A stretch of DNA of 64,000 bases from Dendrobium chrysotoxum (Eukaryota > Streptophyta > Magnoliopsida > Asparagales > Orchidaceae): the NCBI GenBank assembly GCA_019925795.1, contig CM034314.1, positions 27,211,774 to 27,275,773 on the forward strand, read 5' to 3'. Each line of letters begins with the position of its first letter. Within the stretch, counting starts at the first letter, position 1. Below are positions 21,346 to 32,256 of this stretch, in pieces. Below the pieces are notes generated by a model. It saw only the letters and a list, made by a program, of their open reading frames with translations, was not told the DNA's origin and ran no database searches. Position numbers and translations under genes: made by a program.

Positions 21346-24300
21346 GTGTGCTCTCACACAAGACCTCATGCGAGCATGTGGTACCTGGACAGCGGATGTT
21401 CTAGACACATGACTGGAGATGTAAATCAATTCATTTCACTAGAGGCTAGGGCTGGAGGCAAGGTTACACTTGGAGATAATACCACCCGGAGGGTGGTAGG
21501 TTCAGGTATAATTGGTGATTCAAATAATTTTATGATTGACAATGTTTTGCTTGTAGATGGACTGAAACATAACTTGCTGAGCATCAGTCAACTCTGTGAC
21601 AAAAGATACAGCATCAAATTCCTGCCCACTTGCTGCATTTTAAGCTTAAATGACAAAATTGTTTTGCAGAGACAAATGATCAACAATATCTACAAGCTGG
21701 ATGTAAATTGCATTAAAGCTGAAAATTCAATTTGCTCAAAAACTGCTGCTGATGAGTCTTTGTTGTGGCATAGGAGATTGCATCATGCCAGTATGAAAAC
21801 CCTTAGGAGAGTCACCCAAAAGGACTTAGTTAGAGGTTGCCCAAGCTTAAGTTCACGAAGGACCACCTGTGTGATGCCTGTCAGTTAGGGAAGAGTATCC
21901 AGACCTCCTTTCACTCTGTTAAGGACATTAGCACCTCTAGACCTTTAGAAGTCCTTCACATGGATCTCTTTGGACCTATTAGCACTACCAGCTTAGGGGG
22001 GAAAGTCTATGGTTTTGTGATTGTTGATGACTACTCGAGGTTCACTTGGATTAAATTTCTGTCACATAAATCTGAGTCATTTGATGAGTTTAAGTCCTTC
22101 TCCACTTGGATTCAGAGAAAGTTAGGTTGTGAGATCTTGACTATTCATAGTGATCATGGTGGAGAGTTTGAAAATATAAAATTTGGAAGTTTTTGTGATG
22201 AGCAAGGGATTAGTCACAATTTTTCAGCTCCTAGGACCCCTCAGCAGAACGGGGTAGCTGAAAGGAAGAACAAAACCTTAGTTGAAGCTGCTAGAGCCAT
22301 GCTTGCTGTGTATTCACTTCTAAAATACTTTTGGCCTGAAGCGGTGAACACTGCCTGTTATGTGCTGAATAGGGTGAATGTGAGATCAAATATGAACAAG
22401 ACACCTTATGAGATTATTAAGGGTAGAACTCCAAACCTGTCCCACCTCCATGTCTTTGGCTGTAAGGTTTTTATTCTGAACAACGGGAAATCATCCTTAG
22501 GAAAATTTGACCCCAAATCTGATGAAGGAGTATTCTTAGGCTATTTTAGTGTGGCAAAATCTTTTAGGGTGTTCAATAAGAGGACTTTGGTGGTGGAAGA
22601 GACAACTCATGTGGTTTTTGATGAATCTGATCCTAAGGTGACTAGAGTTGAGGAAGAAGAAGAGGTAGAGGAGATTACCTAAGGGGTTGAAAATGCAAAT
22701 CTGGAGGAAAGGGTAGAACCTCAAACCACATTGCCTAGAGATTGGAGATATTCTTCGAGTCATCCTAAAGAACTGATCTTAGGAGACCCTTCTGAAGGTG
22801 TTTGGACTAGGCATTGACTTAGGAAGGAAGTAAATCACTCTACCTTTATCTCAATGATTGAACCCACTAACATCAATCAAGCCCTCTCTGATGAATTCTG
22901 GATCTTAGCTATACAAGAAGAATTGAATCAATTTATAAGAAATGATATTTGGGAGTTAGTAGAAAGACCTAAAAATTAAAGTATTGTGGAGACCAAGTGG
23001 GTCTTTAAGAATAAGATGAATGATTCTGGTGTGGTGGTTAGGAATAAGGCAAGATTGGTGGCTAAGGGTATAATCAGATTGAAGGGATTGATTTCGAGGA
23101 GACCTTTACCCCAGTAGCTAGATTGGAAGCCATTAGAGTGCTACCAGCTTTTGCCTGTTATAAGGGATTTAAGCTGTTTCAAATGGATGTCAAGAGTGCA
23201 TTTTTAAATGGGATAATAAAAGAGGATATTTTTGTAGAACAACCCCCAGGTTTTGAGAGTTCCCAATATCCAAATCATGTTTACAAATTAAAAAAGGCCT
23301 TATATGAATTGAAACAGGCACCCAGAGCTTGGTATGAGAGGCTTAGCACATTCCGATTAGAAAGAGAGTTTGTTAAGGGGAGCGTAGACACCACCCTTTT
23401 TCTGAGGAGAATAGGGGATGACTTACTCATTGTCCAGATCTATGTTGATGACATAATTTTTAGATCTTCTGATAAATATTTATGTGATGAGTTTTCTAAA
23501 ATAATGAGTAAGAAGTTTGAGATGAGTATGATGAGAGAATTGTTCTACTTTTTGGGGTTTAGCATAGGGCAAATGGATGATGGAACCTTTCTCAATCACT
23601 CTAAATACACTAAGGATATTTTGAAGAAATATGAAATGGAGAAAGCCAAGCCAATCAACACTCCCATGAGCTCCTCTATTCAATTAGATAAGGATTTAAG
23701 TGGAAAATCTATTGATCAGAAGAAGTATAGAGGAATAATTGGATAACTGATTTACTTGACTGCTAGCCAACCTGATATCATATTTAGTGTTTGTCTTTGT
23801 GCTAGGTTTCAGGCTGATCCTAAAGAGTCCCACCTGACTGCTGTTAAGAGAATTCTTAGATATTTTTTAGGGACCCCAAACCTAAGAATCTGGTACCCTA
23901 GGCACAGCACCTCATTTGAGATTATTGGATATTCTGATTCTGACTTTGCAGGGTGTAGGGTGGATAGAAAGAGCACTTTTGGAACTTGTCAATTCATAAG
24001 ACAGTCTTTAGTCTCCTGGTCCAGTAGAAAATAGAACTCAGTTGCATTGTCCACTGCTGAAGCTGAGTACATTGCCTTAGAAAGTTGTGTGGACCAAGTT
24101 CTTTGGTTGAAGCAACAAGTCTTGGATTTAGGATTACATGTGGGCACAATTTCTGTTATGTGTGATAATACTAGTGTCATCTGCATCTCTAAGAATCCAA
24201 TCCAATATTCCAGAACCAAACACGTTGATATAAGGCATCACTTCATTAGGGACCATGCTACGAAAGGGGATATTGAGCTACATCATGTAGCAACTGAAAA

Positions 24301-24391
24301 TCAGTTGGCTGACATATTTACTAAACCACTGGCCTTTGACTCATTCAGCATTTTGAGGACCAGATTAGGAGTGATTGATATAAATGCTTGA
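21346..24391 (+). pseudogene. Element B pol: protease, integrase, reverse transcriptase, RNase H
   Basis: The copia order is kept. Protease: WYLDSGCSRHMTGD near 21,379. GAG-preintegrase and integrase HHCC zinc finger: WHRRLHH..., CDAC at 21,766-21,890, split by a frameshift near 21,840. Integrase core: HMDLFGP (21,958), HSDHGGEF (22,145) and E of NGVAERKN, so D, D and E are present. RT: FEETFTPVARLEAIR (about 23,096), FKLFQMDVKSAFLNG, QAPRAWYERL and catalytic YVDD at 23,441-23,452. RNase H: YSDSDFAGC (23,930), TAEAEYIAL, CDNT, LADIFTKPL. Stops or shifts lie near 22,680, 22,816, 22,978, 23,070, 23,743 and 24,031; several are CAA or CAG to TAA/TAG. It cannot act as one polyprotein today. Confidence 0.95.
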
Positions 24392-25713
24392 TTCTGATAA
24401 CTGCTGATTTCTAATTTTTTTTATTTTTATTCTGTTTCTATTAGTTAGCTGTTTGATTTGATTATTTGCTTTTAGTTGTTTTATTTTTTCTTCTGCTGAT
24501 TTCTATGTTAGCCTTGGTGTTAGGTTGATTTGTGTATTTATGTTGATGTAATTTTCTACCTATTTTTATTTACTGGTTCATCTCTTTTATCTACTATTTT
24601 ATGCTTTTCAAAATCCAATCACTGCTAGCTACTTCTGATAAATTGATTTCTTACTGAGAGTTTTTACCTTATTTTTATTTGGAAGCTGGTAAGCAGTGAT
24701 TGATTCCACTGGATCTGTTAAAGGGAAGAAACATTGACGATTATTTCTCTTCCTCTAACTCCTTTACTGGTGTATTGTTTCTTTTGGATAAATATCCACT
24801 TCAAAATTAAAATATTAGTTTTTGAAGTAGAGATTTATTTTATCTTCCTACAGTAATCTACCTCATATGAATAGTATTTTCAAAGTCTTGAGTCATTATT
24901 ATGATTTTCTAAACCAAGTGATTGCACTTATCATACGACGTATGACTTTTGTTTTGTGAATTACTCTTCCTTATTGTGGAGAGCGTCTCCTATGTCTGGA
25001 AGGTAATTTTACAGTTGAGATCCTTTAACGAGTTTGAGAGGGAGAAAGCTTACAAAAGAAGCGCAGTGCGCCAAATAAATTGAAAAAGAGGTACAAAATG
25101 AGCCTAAAGCTGAAAAGATGTGAAATATTGCCAAACTAAAATATACACAAAGTGTATCAAAAATCAAAAGATGCACAAAGCGCCAAACAAATTGAAAAAG
25201 AGGCACAAAATGAGCCCAAACCAAGCTTTCTTCCCTTTCAGATCATTAAATGTCTTAGAAAAATTCGTGCGCCACTTAATATTTTCAAAAGCTTGAGTTT
25301 AAAAATCCTAATTTCTGATTTATTACTTTGTCACACTATTATATCAAATATTTTTCTGGAATGAGGCTTGAAAGGATCTCTTTTCGAATCTAATTTCTTT
25401 TCTTCTGAATTGGATTTTTGTTTTGAAAGAGATTTGCATCTATAAGGTGCCCAAGGTGGGAGTTACGAAAGTCAAATTTTCCAACTTTTTTTGGATTTCA
25501 GCGCTGTCAATGGTCTTCTTATTGGTTTTTGGATTTAAAATCAAGAGAAAATTTAGATTTTCTGGAGCAGATTGATTCAAAAAAAATCATTGGTTTTTTG
25601 TGTTCTCGTTTCGAGTTTTATTCACTTTGGTTTTATTTTTTCATTTTATTGGTTATATTTTTGGGATCCTGGTCGTTCATCTCCATCCTCCATCTTTTTT
25701 CTAATTTCTTCAC
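24392..25713 (+). other. Element B spacer between pol and internal array
   Basis: No ORF is credible. Between 25,060 and 25,232 short units recur: GCGCCAAA(T/C)AAATTGAAAAAG followed by AGG(T/C)ACAAAATGAGCC occurs twice, with CACAAAGTGTATCAAAAAT between. The same units occur at equivalent places in A (32,911-33,055) and D (43,540-43,700, reversed), so this non-coding part is conserved by descent in the family. Its role is unknown. A CTTTCTTCCCTTTCAG word at 25,227 resembles a splice acceptor. Confidence 0.6.
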
Positions 25714-26236
25714 ATCATCCTGGACGACCCACAGATCATCCTGGATGATCTTCTTCATCCTGGATGATCCAATAATCATCCTGGAAGATCAATTCAAATA
25801 GTCTCCACTCTAATCATACTTCTAAGAAACACTAATTATTGGTGATCATCCTGGACGATCCTTACATCGTCCTGGATGATATGATCCATATCTTTCTGAT
25901 CTGATCGAATGGCTGAGAATGCGCCAATTATTGGTCTCGTCCTGGACGATCCACCACATCGTCCCAGACGATCCACATGTCAGCGGCTGGACGATTCGAA
26001 TTCGGCCCGTCCGACACACTTATTGCACATCATCCGGGATAATCCACCTAATCATCCTAGACGATACTTTTTGTCAATGGTCGTCCGGCTTGACTCCTCG
26101 GGATGATCGCCTGTGTATAATCATCCTGGATGATCTCTGATCATCCTGGACGATCCGACAGCCTTTTTGACCAGTCGTCCTGGCCGTTATAAATGCTCAT
26201 ATCGTCCTGGACAATCTCGCGATCGTACGAGACGAT
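25714..26236. promoter_or_regulatory. Internal palindrome array of element B
   Basis: The same 15-mers as in the LTR, in pairs: for instance ATCATCCTGGACGAC-CCACAG-ATCATCCTGGATGAT at 25,714 and ATCATCCTGGACGAT-CCTTAC-ATCGTCCTGGATGAT near 25,845. The last pair (26,200-26,236) is ATCGTCCTGGACAAT-CTCGCG-ATCGTACGAGACGAT. Spacing is 21 bp in most pairs and 20 or 22 in a few. The array stops 13 bases before a TATA-like box. Confidence 0.8.
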
Positions 26237-26248
26237 ATGGCCAACTTC

Positions 26249-26256
26249 TATTTAAA
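26249..26256 (+). promoter_or_regulatory. TATA-like box before B post-pol ORF
   Basis: TATTTAAA in the context GGCCAACTTCTATTTAAACAG, shared with D (GGCCATTTTCTATTTAAACAG) and equal in form to the A and D LTR box. It lies 70 bases before the ATG at 26,319. Confidence 0.65.
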
Positions 26257-26318
26257 CAGCTGATTTCTTTAATATTTTCCACCCATCTCCTTCCACTCTC
26301 CCTCACTTGTGCTTTCTA

Positions 26319-27458
26319 ATGGCTGGAGAAAAGCAATCTAGGCAAAAGGGTGCGAGCTCCTCATGGGGGAATGTTGATCCCCGCTTTCCAAATACAGTCG
26401 ATCAGGATGCCTTTGAGCGATATCTAGAGGTGGGAATCACACAGTCAAAAATAGTAAACCCCCTCACCCTTACCTATCCTGTTCTCGATCTTTTCGCGCA
26501 CACCTCCCTCACTTTCATCCTTACCCTCGTCTTTCCTTTTAGCACTGAACTTCTTCGAGTCTTCTTCGCCAATCTTTATATTTTTGCTGACTATTCCACC
26601 CTTCGCTCCTATATGAATCAACATCCTGTCGAACTCACTGCCCAGGACTTTCACAATATCCTTCAGCTCTCTGTGACTGGCGACAAAATCCACACTCTTA
26701 TTACAAATCCTGACTATGATTGAAGCATCGCCAATCACTTTCTTCAAAATACAAATACACCCTACCACGATAATGCTTGCACTTCCCTCCTTAAGGATGC
26801 ATGGATCATTCAGCATGTTCTTCGTTCCTCCATCATCCCGAAGGCTGTGGATTGTATTCACATCACCCCATTACTGTCTCTGACCACATACTACATCTTG
26901 GCCCACCGAGACTTCAATGCCACTGACCTTCTTATCAGATACATCGAGCACCTCACCACTATTAGGGATCCGGGTCATCGACTTCATCCCAATCTAGCTT
27001 TAGGACATATCATTGCATATGCCTTGGAAACCAAATATGACCTGTAATATCCAGACCCTCCAAATGTCCCTCGTTCCTTCTTCATAAATAATTCATTTCA
27101 TGTCCTACACAATACCTGACTACATCCGGAGCCTGCCCCGAATGTTGAGGAGGAAGAGGAAGAAGCTATTCCCATTCTTGCTGCACCAGATGCATCTGCT
27201 CCCCTTCGCATCGCTTCTCCTTTTGACCATCTGGTGTAGCTCTTCGATCAGTGGGAGGCCATATTTGATTCTTATATTGCTGCCCAGGAGCAGCAGCACG
27301 CTGAGGACCTGCAGCGCTTTACTAACTATGCTGCTCAGCAGCAACAGCAGCATGACCAGGATATTGCTTGGATTGGAGCACACTTTGCCGCCATCCACAG
27401 TTACTTAACACCACTACAGCCACCTCCTCCTTCTGATCAGGATCTGCCTCCGTTTTAG
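26319..27458 (+). pseudogene. Element B post-pol ORF (unknown function)
   Basis: From ATG 26,319 (MAGEKQ) one reading frame of 380 codons runs to TAG at 27,456, broken only by four nonsense codons: TGA 26,721 (Trp in D), TAA 27,045, TGA near 27,117 and TAG near 27,237. Features in order: a basic/Ser N-terminus, a conserved globular region (residues ~35-240: ITQSKIVNP, DLFAH, FILTLVFPFSTELLRVFFANL, HITPLLSL, LALGHIIAY), an acidic EEEEEE run, a Gln-rich helix (AAQQQQQHDQDIAWIGAHF) and a Pro tail PPPPSDQD. It lacks a signal peptide and long membrane helix, so it is not a clear envelope protein. The globular part is reminiscent of the plant putative transposon protein domain (PF20167-like); that is a resemblance only. 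Homologues occupy the same place in C and D. Confidence 0.85.
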
Positions 27459-27540
27459 TGTTATGTTTTGTAGATGTTTTTTTTTCTGTTTGTACTATTG
27501 TTTCTATTTTTCTATTTGCCCTCCTCCTTTTGGTGATGTC

Positions 27541-27551
27541 AAAAGGGGGAG
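27541..27551 (+). other. Upstream polypurine tract, element B
   Basis: AAAAGGGGGAG after GATGTC, about 210 bases before the 3' LTR and 83 after the post-pol ORF. Equivalent tracts follow TGTC in C (60,773-60,782) and D (41,363-41,373, reversed), with a mutated one in A near 33,620. Confidence 0.7.
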
Positions 27552-27738
27552 TTGGTATAGTAGTTTTTGTTTTTGATTTCAGTTGTAGCAGTTTTTGTTC
27601 TTGTCTTGTGTTGGTTACTTCATGTGTAGTTGTGTTTCCTGTACTATTCTGGTTGTTCAATGAAATTTGAAAAAATTTGTTTTTTGATCTCCTAGTTCTT
27701 TTATTTTTTAAACTACTGCACATATGTTTGCCATCATC

Positions 27739-27751
27739 AAAAAGGGGGAGA
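27739..27751 (+). other. Polypurine tract, element B
   Basis: AAAAAGGGGGAGA ends one base before the LTR (27,753). It primes plus-strand DNA. An inverted repeat brackets it: GTTTGCCATCATCAAAA on the left and TTTTGATGATGACAAA in the LTR start. Confidence 0.9.
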
Positions 27752-27752
27752 T

Positions 27753-29417
27753 TGTTACAAATTTAGTTTTGATGATGACAAATATATTTCTATTATGTTT
27801 TACTTGGCTAACCCATTTCAGGTATAAAAGATGAAGAGCAACTCAAGCCAACTCATGATCGGGTCCAAGTGTGTCTAAATGTACTGTTTTCCTTTTCTTG
27901 AGTCAATTATAATATAATTGATCCCCTAGCTAAGTAACCTTGTACACACACACTCAGGGGGAGAGCTTGAGTGAATTAGAGTTTCTGTTCAAATTTTTGT
28001 TCAGATCATCCTAGACAATATTCACATCATCCTGGATGATCAAGAAAAAATAGAAACCCTAAATAAGGCGACCAAATTAAGTCTGTCTGATTAAGCTGAT
28101 TATCCTGGATGATCCATACATCGTACGGGATGATAGGCTTAAATTAGAAATTCTCAGCCGCTAGATCAAGTTAAGCAAGTTTTTATTTTAAGATATTTGG
28201 TCTAATCGTCCCGGACGATACGTGTATCGTCCTGGACGATTTGTACAATCATGCCTAAATTAGTCTGGTGATTAAGAAAAGTAATTAATATTGAATTGAT
28301 ATGATCATATAGTCCTGGACGATCGCAGGATCATCCTGGACGATCATGATCATTTAGTGTATTTCAGCTGTACATCCAGAGCGATGATCAGGACAATTTG
28401 GGCACATTCTGAACTAATCATACAGGATGATATCCTTATCATCCTGGACGATCAAGTCATTTTTGGGTCGTCCAGCATAAGTTTCTCTAGACGACTAGAG
28501 CGGTCTTCTGGACGAAATTCCTGAATTTACACTAATCATCCTGGACGATCGCAGAATCATACGGGACGATATGAACAACTTTTTCCACTTATCGTCCAGA
28601 AGAGCCAGATTGTCCAGGCTAAAATAGATAATTTTGAACTGATCGTACATTACGATCTATAGATCATCCTGGACGATCTAGGCCTACCAGTTGAGATTTA
28701 GGGCAAATTTTGAGCCCTCCTATAAAAGATCTTTTTCTTTTAATAAGAAAAATATTTTGCCACTTTCCTTTTCAGAGAAACCTTAAAGAGAGACAGAGTT
28801 TGGGAGAGAGAGAGAGAGGATCTTATGAGGGGGAGTTTGTGAGGGATTCATGAAGGTTGCTCCAAGCAAGGATCAGAGTCATCTTCTCCGCTCGTCGTCT
28901 TTCATCGTGTTGGTGTTCTTAGTGAGAGGATCGTTAACAAGAAGATCCGGGGTTCTCTGCCCGCTTCAGGAGGAAGCGAAAGGAGTCTGAGGTTCTTTGC
29001 CTGCTTTAGAAAGAAGCAAAAGGAGGTTAGGTTCTCTGCCTCACCGTGTCGGTGGAAAAGAGATTTTTGTACAGACTTTTTCGCCTAGCTGTGGGAGCAA
29101 AAGGAGAGACACTTTGAGTTAGTGCAATAACCAGAGGGGAGGCTCTGGGGAGTGGACGTAGGTCAAGTTGACTGAACCACTATAAAAATCTGGTGTGTTC
29201 TTTATGATTACTTTCTATAATTTAGTTTTTCTGTGATTATCTGCTTGGGTGAAATTTGTGTTTAATCTTTTCATTTGAGTATTAACTTGTTTCTGCTGCA
29301 TATCATAGAAAAGATTTTTTACTGTTGCTCTCAAATTTTTAAATAACCAATTCACCCCCCCTCTTGGTTAGCCTCGGGACTAGTTCATCAGGGCTTAACA
29401 TCCCTATCGAACTTTTA
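27753..29417 (+). repeat. Element B second (3') LTR
   Basis: 1,665 bp, starting TGTTACAAATTTAG and ending CGAACTTTTA (terminal CA mutated to TA). It has the same layout as the first LTR: palindrome pairs about 28,006-28,680, TATAAAAG at 28,721-28,728, GA-rich leader near 28,795-28,818 and U5 repeats. Directly after it, element A pol resumes in the segment after the protease (LVDGMKHNLLSISQL). Confidence 0.92.
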
Positions 29418-32256
29418 AAAATATTTTGCTTGTAGATGGAATGAAGCACAACCTGCTTAGCATCAGTCAACTCTATGATAAAGGGTTCAGCATAAAGTTT
29501 CTGGCAAATACTTGTTTTATCAGCTTAAATAATAATACTATTTTGCAGGGCAAGAGGATCAACAATGTCTACATGGTTGATTTAAATAACATTGTATGTG
29601 CTGTATCATTTTGCTTAAAAACTACTGCTGATGAGTCTTGGCTGTGGCATAGGAGGTTATGCCATACCAACATGAAAATCCTTAGAAGAGTAACCTAAAA
29701 GGACTTAGTTAGAGGTGTCCCCAAGCTTAAGTTCACTAAGGACCACCTGTGTGATGCATGTCAACTAGGGAAATAAGTCCATTCCTCTTTCCACTCAATT
29801 AAGGACATCAGCACCTCTAGACCTCTAGAAGTCCTTCACATGGATTTATTTGGACCCATTAGCACTGCCAGCTTAGGGGGGAAAGTCTATGGATTTGTGA
29901 TTATTGATGACTACTCGAGGTTCACTTGGATTAGATTTATGTCACATAAAATTGAGTCAATTAATGAATTTAAAACCTTCTCCACTTGGATTTAGAAGAA
30001 GTTAGATTATGAGATCTTGACCATCCATAGTGATCATGGTGGAGAGTTTAAGAATGTGAGATTTGAAATCTTCTGTGAGGAGAAAGGGATTGGCCACAAC
30101 TTTTTAGCTCCTAAGACCCCTCAGTAGAACGGGATAGCTGAACGGAAGAATAAGACCTTAGTGGAAGTCGTTAGAGCCATGCTTACTGAGTATTCACTTC
30201 CAAAATACTTTTGGACAGAAGCGATGAACACAGCCTGTTATGTGTTAAATAGGGTGAATGTTAGATCCAATCTAAATAAGACACCATATGAGATCATTAA
30301 GGGTAGAACTCCAAACCTATCCCACCTCCATGTCTTTGGCTGTAAGGTCTTCATTCTTAGCCATGAGAAATCATCCTTAGGAAAATTTGATCCAAAATCT
30401 AATGAAGGAGTGTTCTTAAGATATTCAAGTGTGGGGAAATCCTTTAGGGTGTTTAATAAAAGGACTTTGGTGGTGGAGAAGACCACTCATATAGTGTTTG
30501 ATGAATCTGATCCTAAGGAGTCTAGAGCTAAGGAAGAAGAGGAAGTAGGAGAGATTACCCAAGGAGTAGAAAATGCAAATCCGGAGGAAAAGGTAGAACC
30601 TCAAAACACTCTACCTAGAGATTGGAGATATTCTTCAAGTCATCCTAAAGAACTGATCTTAGGAGACCCTTCTGAAGGTGTTAGAATTAGGCATGGACTT
30701 AGGAAGGAAGTAAACCATTCTGTCTTTATCTCAATGTCTGAACCTACTAACATCAATCAAGCTCTTTTTGATGAATTTTGGATCTTAGCTATGTAAAAAG
30801 AACTTAACTAATTTGTGAGGAATGATGTTTGGGAGTTGGTAGAAAGACCTAAGGATCAAAGTGTAGTAAGAATGAAATGGGTCTTTAAGAATAAAATGAA
30901 TGATTCTGGTGTAGTGGTTATGAATAAGGCAAGATTGGTGGCTAAGGGGTACAACTAAATAGAAGGGATTGATTTTGAGGAGACCTTTGCCCTTGTAGCT
31001 AGATTGGAAGCCATTAGAGTGCTACTAGCCTTTACCTGTTATAAGGGATTTAAGCTTTTCCAATGGATGTTAAGAGCACATTTTTAAATGGGGTTATAAA
31101 ATAAGATGTATTTGTAGAACAACCCCCATATTTTAAGAGTTCTCAATTTTCAAATCATGTTTATAAATTAAAAAAGGCCTTGTATGGATTGAAACATGCA
31201 CCCAGAGCTTGGTATGAGAGGCTTACCACATTCCTACTAGAAAGGAAGTTTGTTAAGGGGAGCATAGACACCACCCTTTTTTGAGGAAAGTAGGAGATAA
31301 TTTACTCATTGTACAGATCTATATTGATGATATACTATTTAAATCTTCTGATCAAAAGTTATGTGATGATTTTTTTAAAATAATGAGTAAGGAGTTTGAG
31401 ATGAGTATGATGAAAAAATTGTCCTACTTTTTGGGGTTTAGCATAAGGCAAATAGATGATGGAATTTTTATCAATCAATCAAAGTATATTAAGGATATCT
31501 TGAAAAAATATTAAATGGATAAAGCCAAGCCAATAAACACTTCCATGAGCTCCACTGTTCAGTTAGATAAAGATTTAAATAGATAATCTGTTGATCAAAA
31601 AATGTACAGAGGAATCATTGGTTCACTTCTTTACTTGACTGCTAGCCGACCTGATATAATATTTAGTGTTTGTCTATGTGCTAGATTTTAAACTGATCCT
31701 AAAGAATCCCACCTGACTGTAATTAAGAAAATTCCTAGATATCTCTTAGGGACCCCCTGTATGCTAGACATAGCACATCTTTTGAGATTATCAGATATTT
31801 TGATTCTGATTTTGTAGGATGTAGGGTGGATAAAAAGAGCATTTTAGGAACTTGCCAATTCAGAGGACAATCCTTAGTCTCCTAGTCCAGTAGAAAATAA
31901 ACTATGTTGCACTTTCCATTACTAAAGCTAAGTGCATTGCCTTAGGAAGTTATGTGGCCCAAGTTCTTTGGTTGAAGCAGTAGATCTTGGATTTAGGATT
32001 ACCTATTGGCACAATTTCAGTTCTATGTGATAACACTAGTGCCATCTGCATCTCTAAGAATCCTATCCAACATTCAAGAACCAAACACATTAATATAAGG
32101 CATCACTTCATTAAGGACCATGTTCCCAAAGGGGACATTGAATTATACCATGTTGTAACTAAAAACTAACTGGCTGACATCTTTAATAAACCACTGGCCT
32201 TTGACACATTCAGCATTTTAAGGACTAGATTGGGTGTGATTGACATAAATACATGA
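29418..32256 (+). pseudogene. Element A pol, 5'-truncated and degenerate
   Basis: It starts after the B LTR inside the protease-to-integrase linker; the DSG active site is missing. GAG-preintegrase WHRRLCH (29,646), CDAC (29,752), integrase HMDLFGP (29,839) and HSDHGGEF (30,030) and the E of AERKN (30,140) remain, with TAG for CAG near 30,124. RT: FEETFALVARLEAI (30,976), a frameshift near 31,063 in the FQMDVKSAF segment, YIDD at 31,320-31,331 in place of YVDD. RNase H: about 31,800-32,256, ending LGVIDINT then TGA, with DSDFVGC for DSDFAGC. At least ten stops or shifts. The product is inactive. Confidence 0.93.

Larger units (their letters stand above)
17803..29417 (+). mobile_element. Element B: Sirevirus-type Ty1/copia nested in A
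   Basis: LTRs 17,803-19,465 and 27,753-29,417 are similar (about 13 differences in the first ~205 bases). The interior holds the primer site, gag, pol, a post-pol ORF and two polypurine tracts. The flanking five bases (GAGAT and AAAAT) do not match, and a partial B-family tail precedes the first LTR. The locus is thus best read as an LTR-interior-LTR-interior-LTR tandem, or two insertions, that later lost its left part by deletion into A gag. B's coding parts have several stops. Confidence 0.9.

Noticed and set aside
21300..21390. Programmed -1 frameshift from gag into pol
   Set aside because: The pol frame is closed by TAG just before its first conserved codons in B, C and D, and no slippery heptamer was seen after that point.
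25227..25242. Splice acceptor CTTTCTTCCCTTTCAG feeding the post-pol ORF
   Set aside because: It lies over 1 kb before the ATG, no matching donor stands out, and the D and A copies only partly keep it; the internal promoter explains the ORF better.
26445..26861. 138-codon minus-strand frame opposite the B post-pol ORF
   Set aside because: It is antisense to a conserved coding frame and has no counterpart in C or D.
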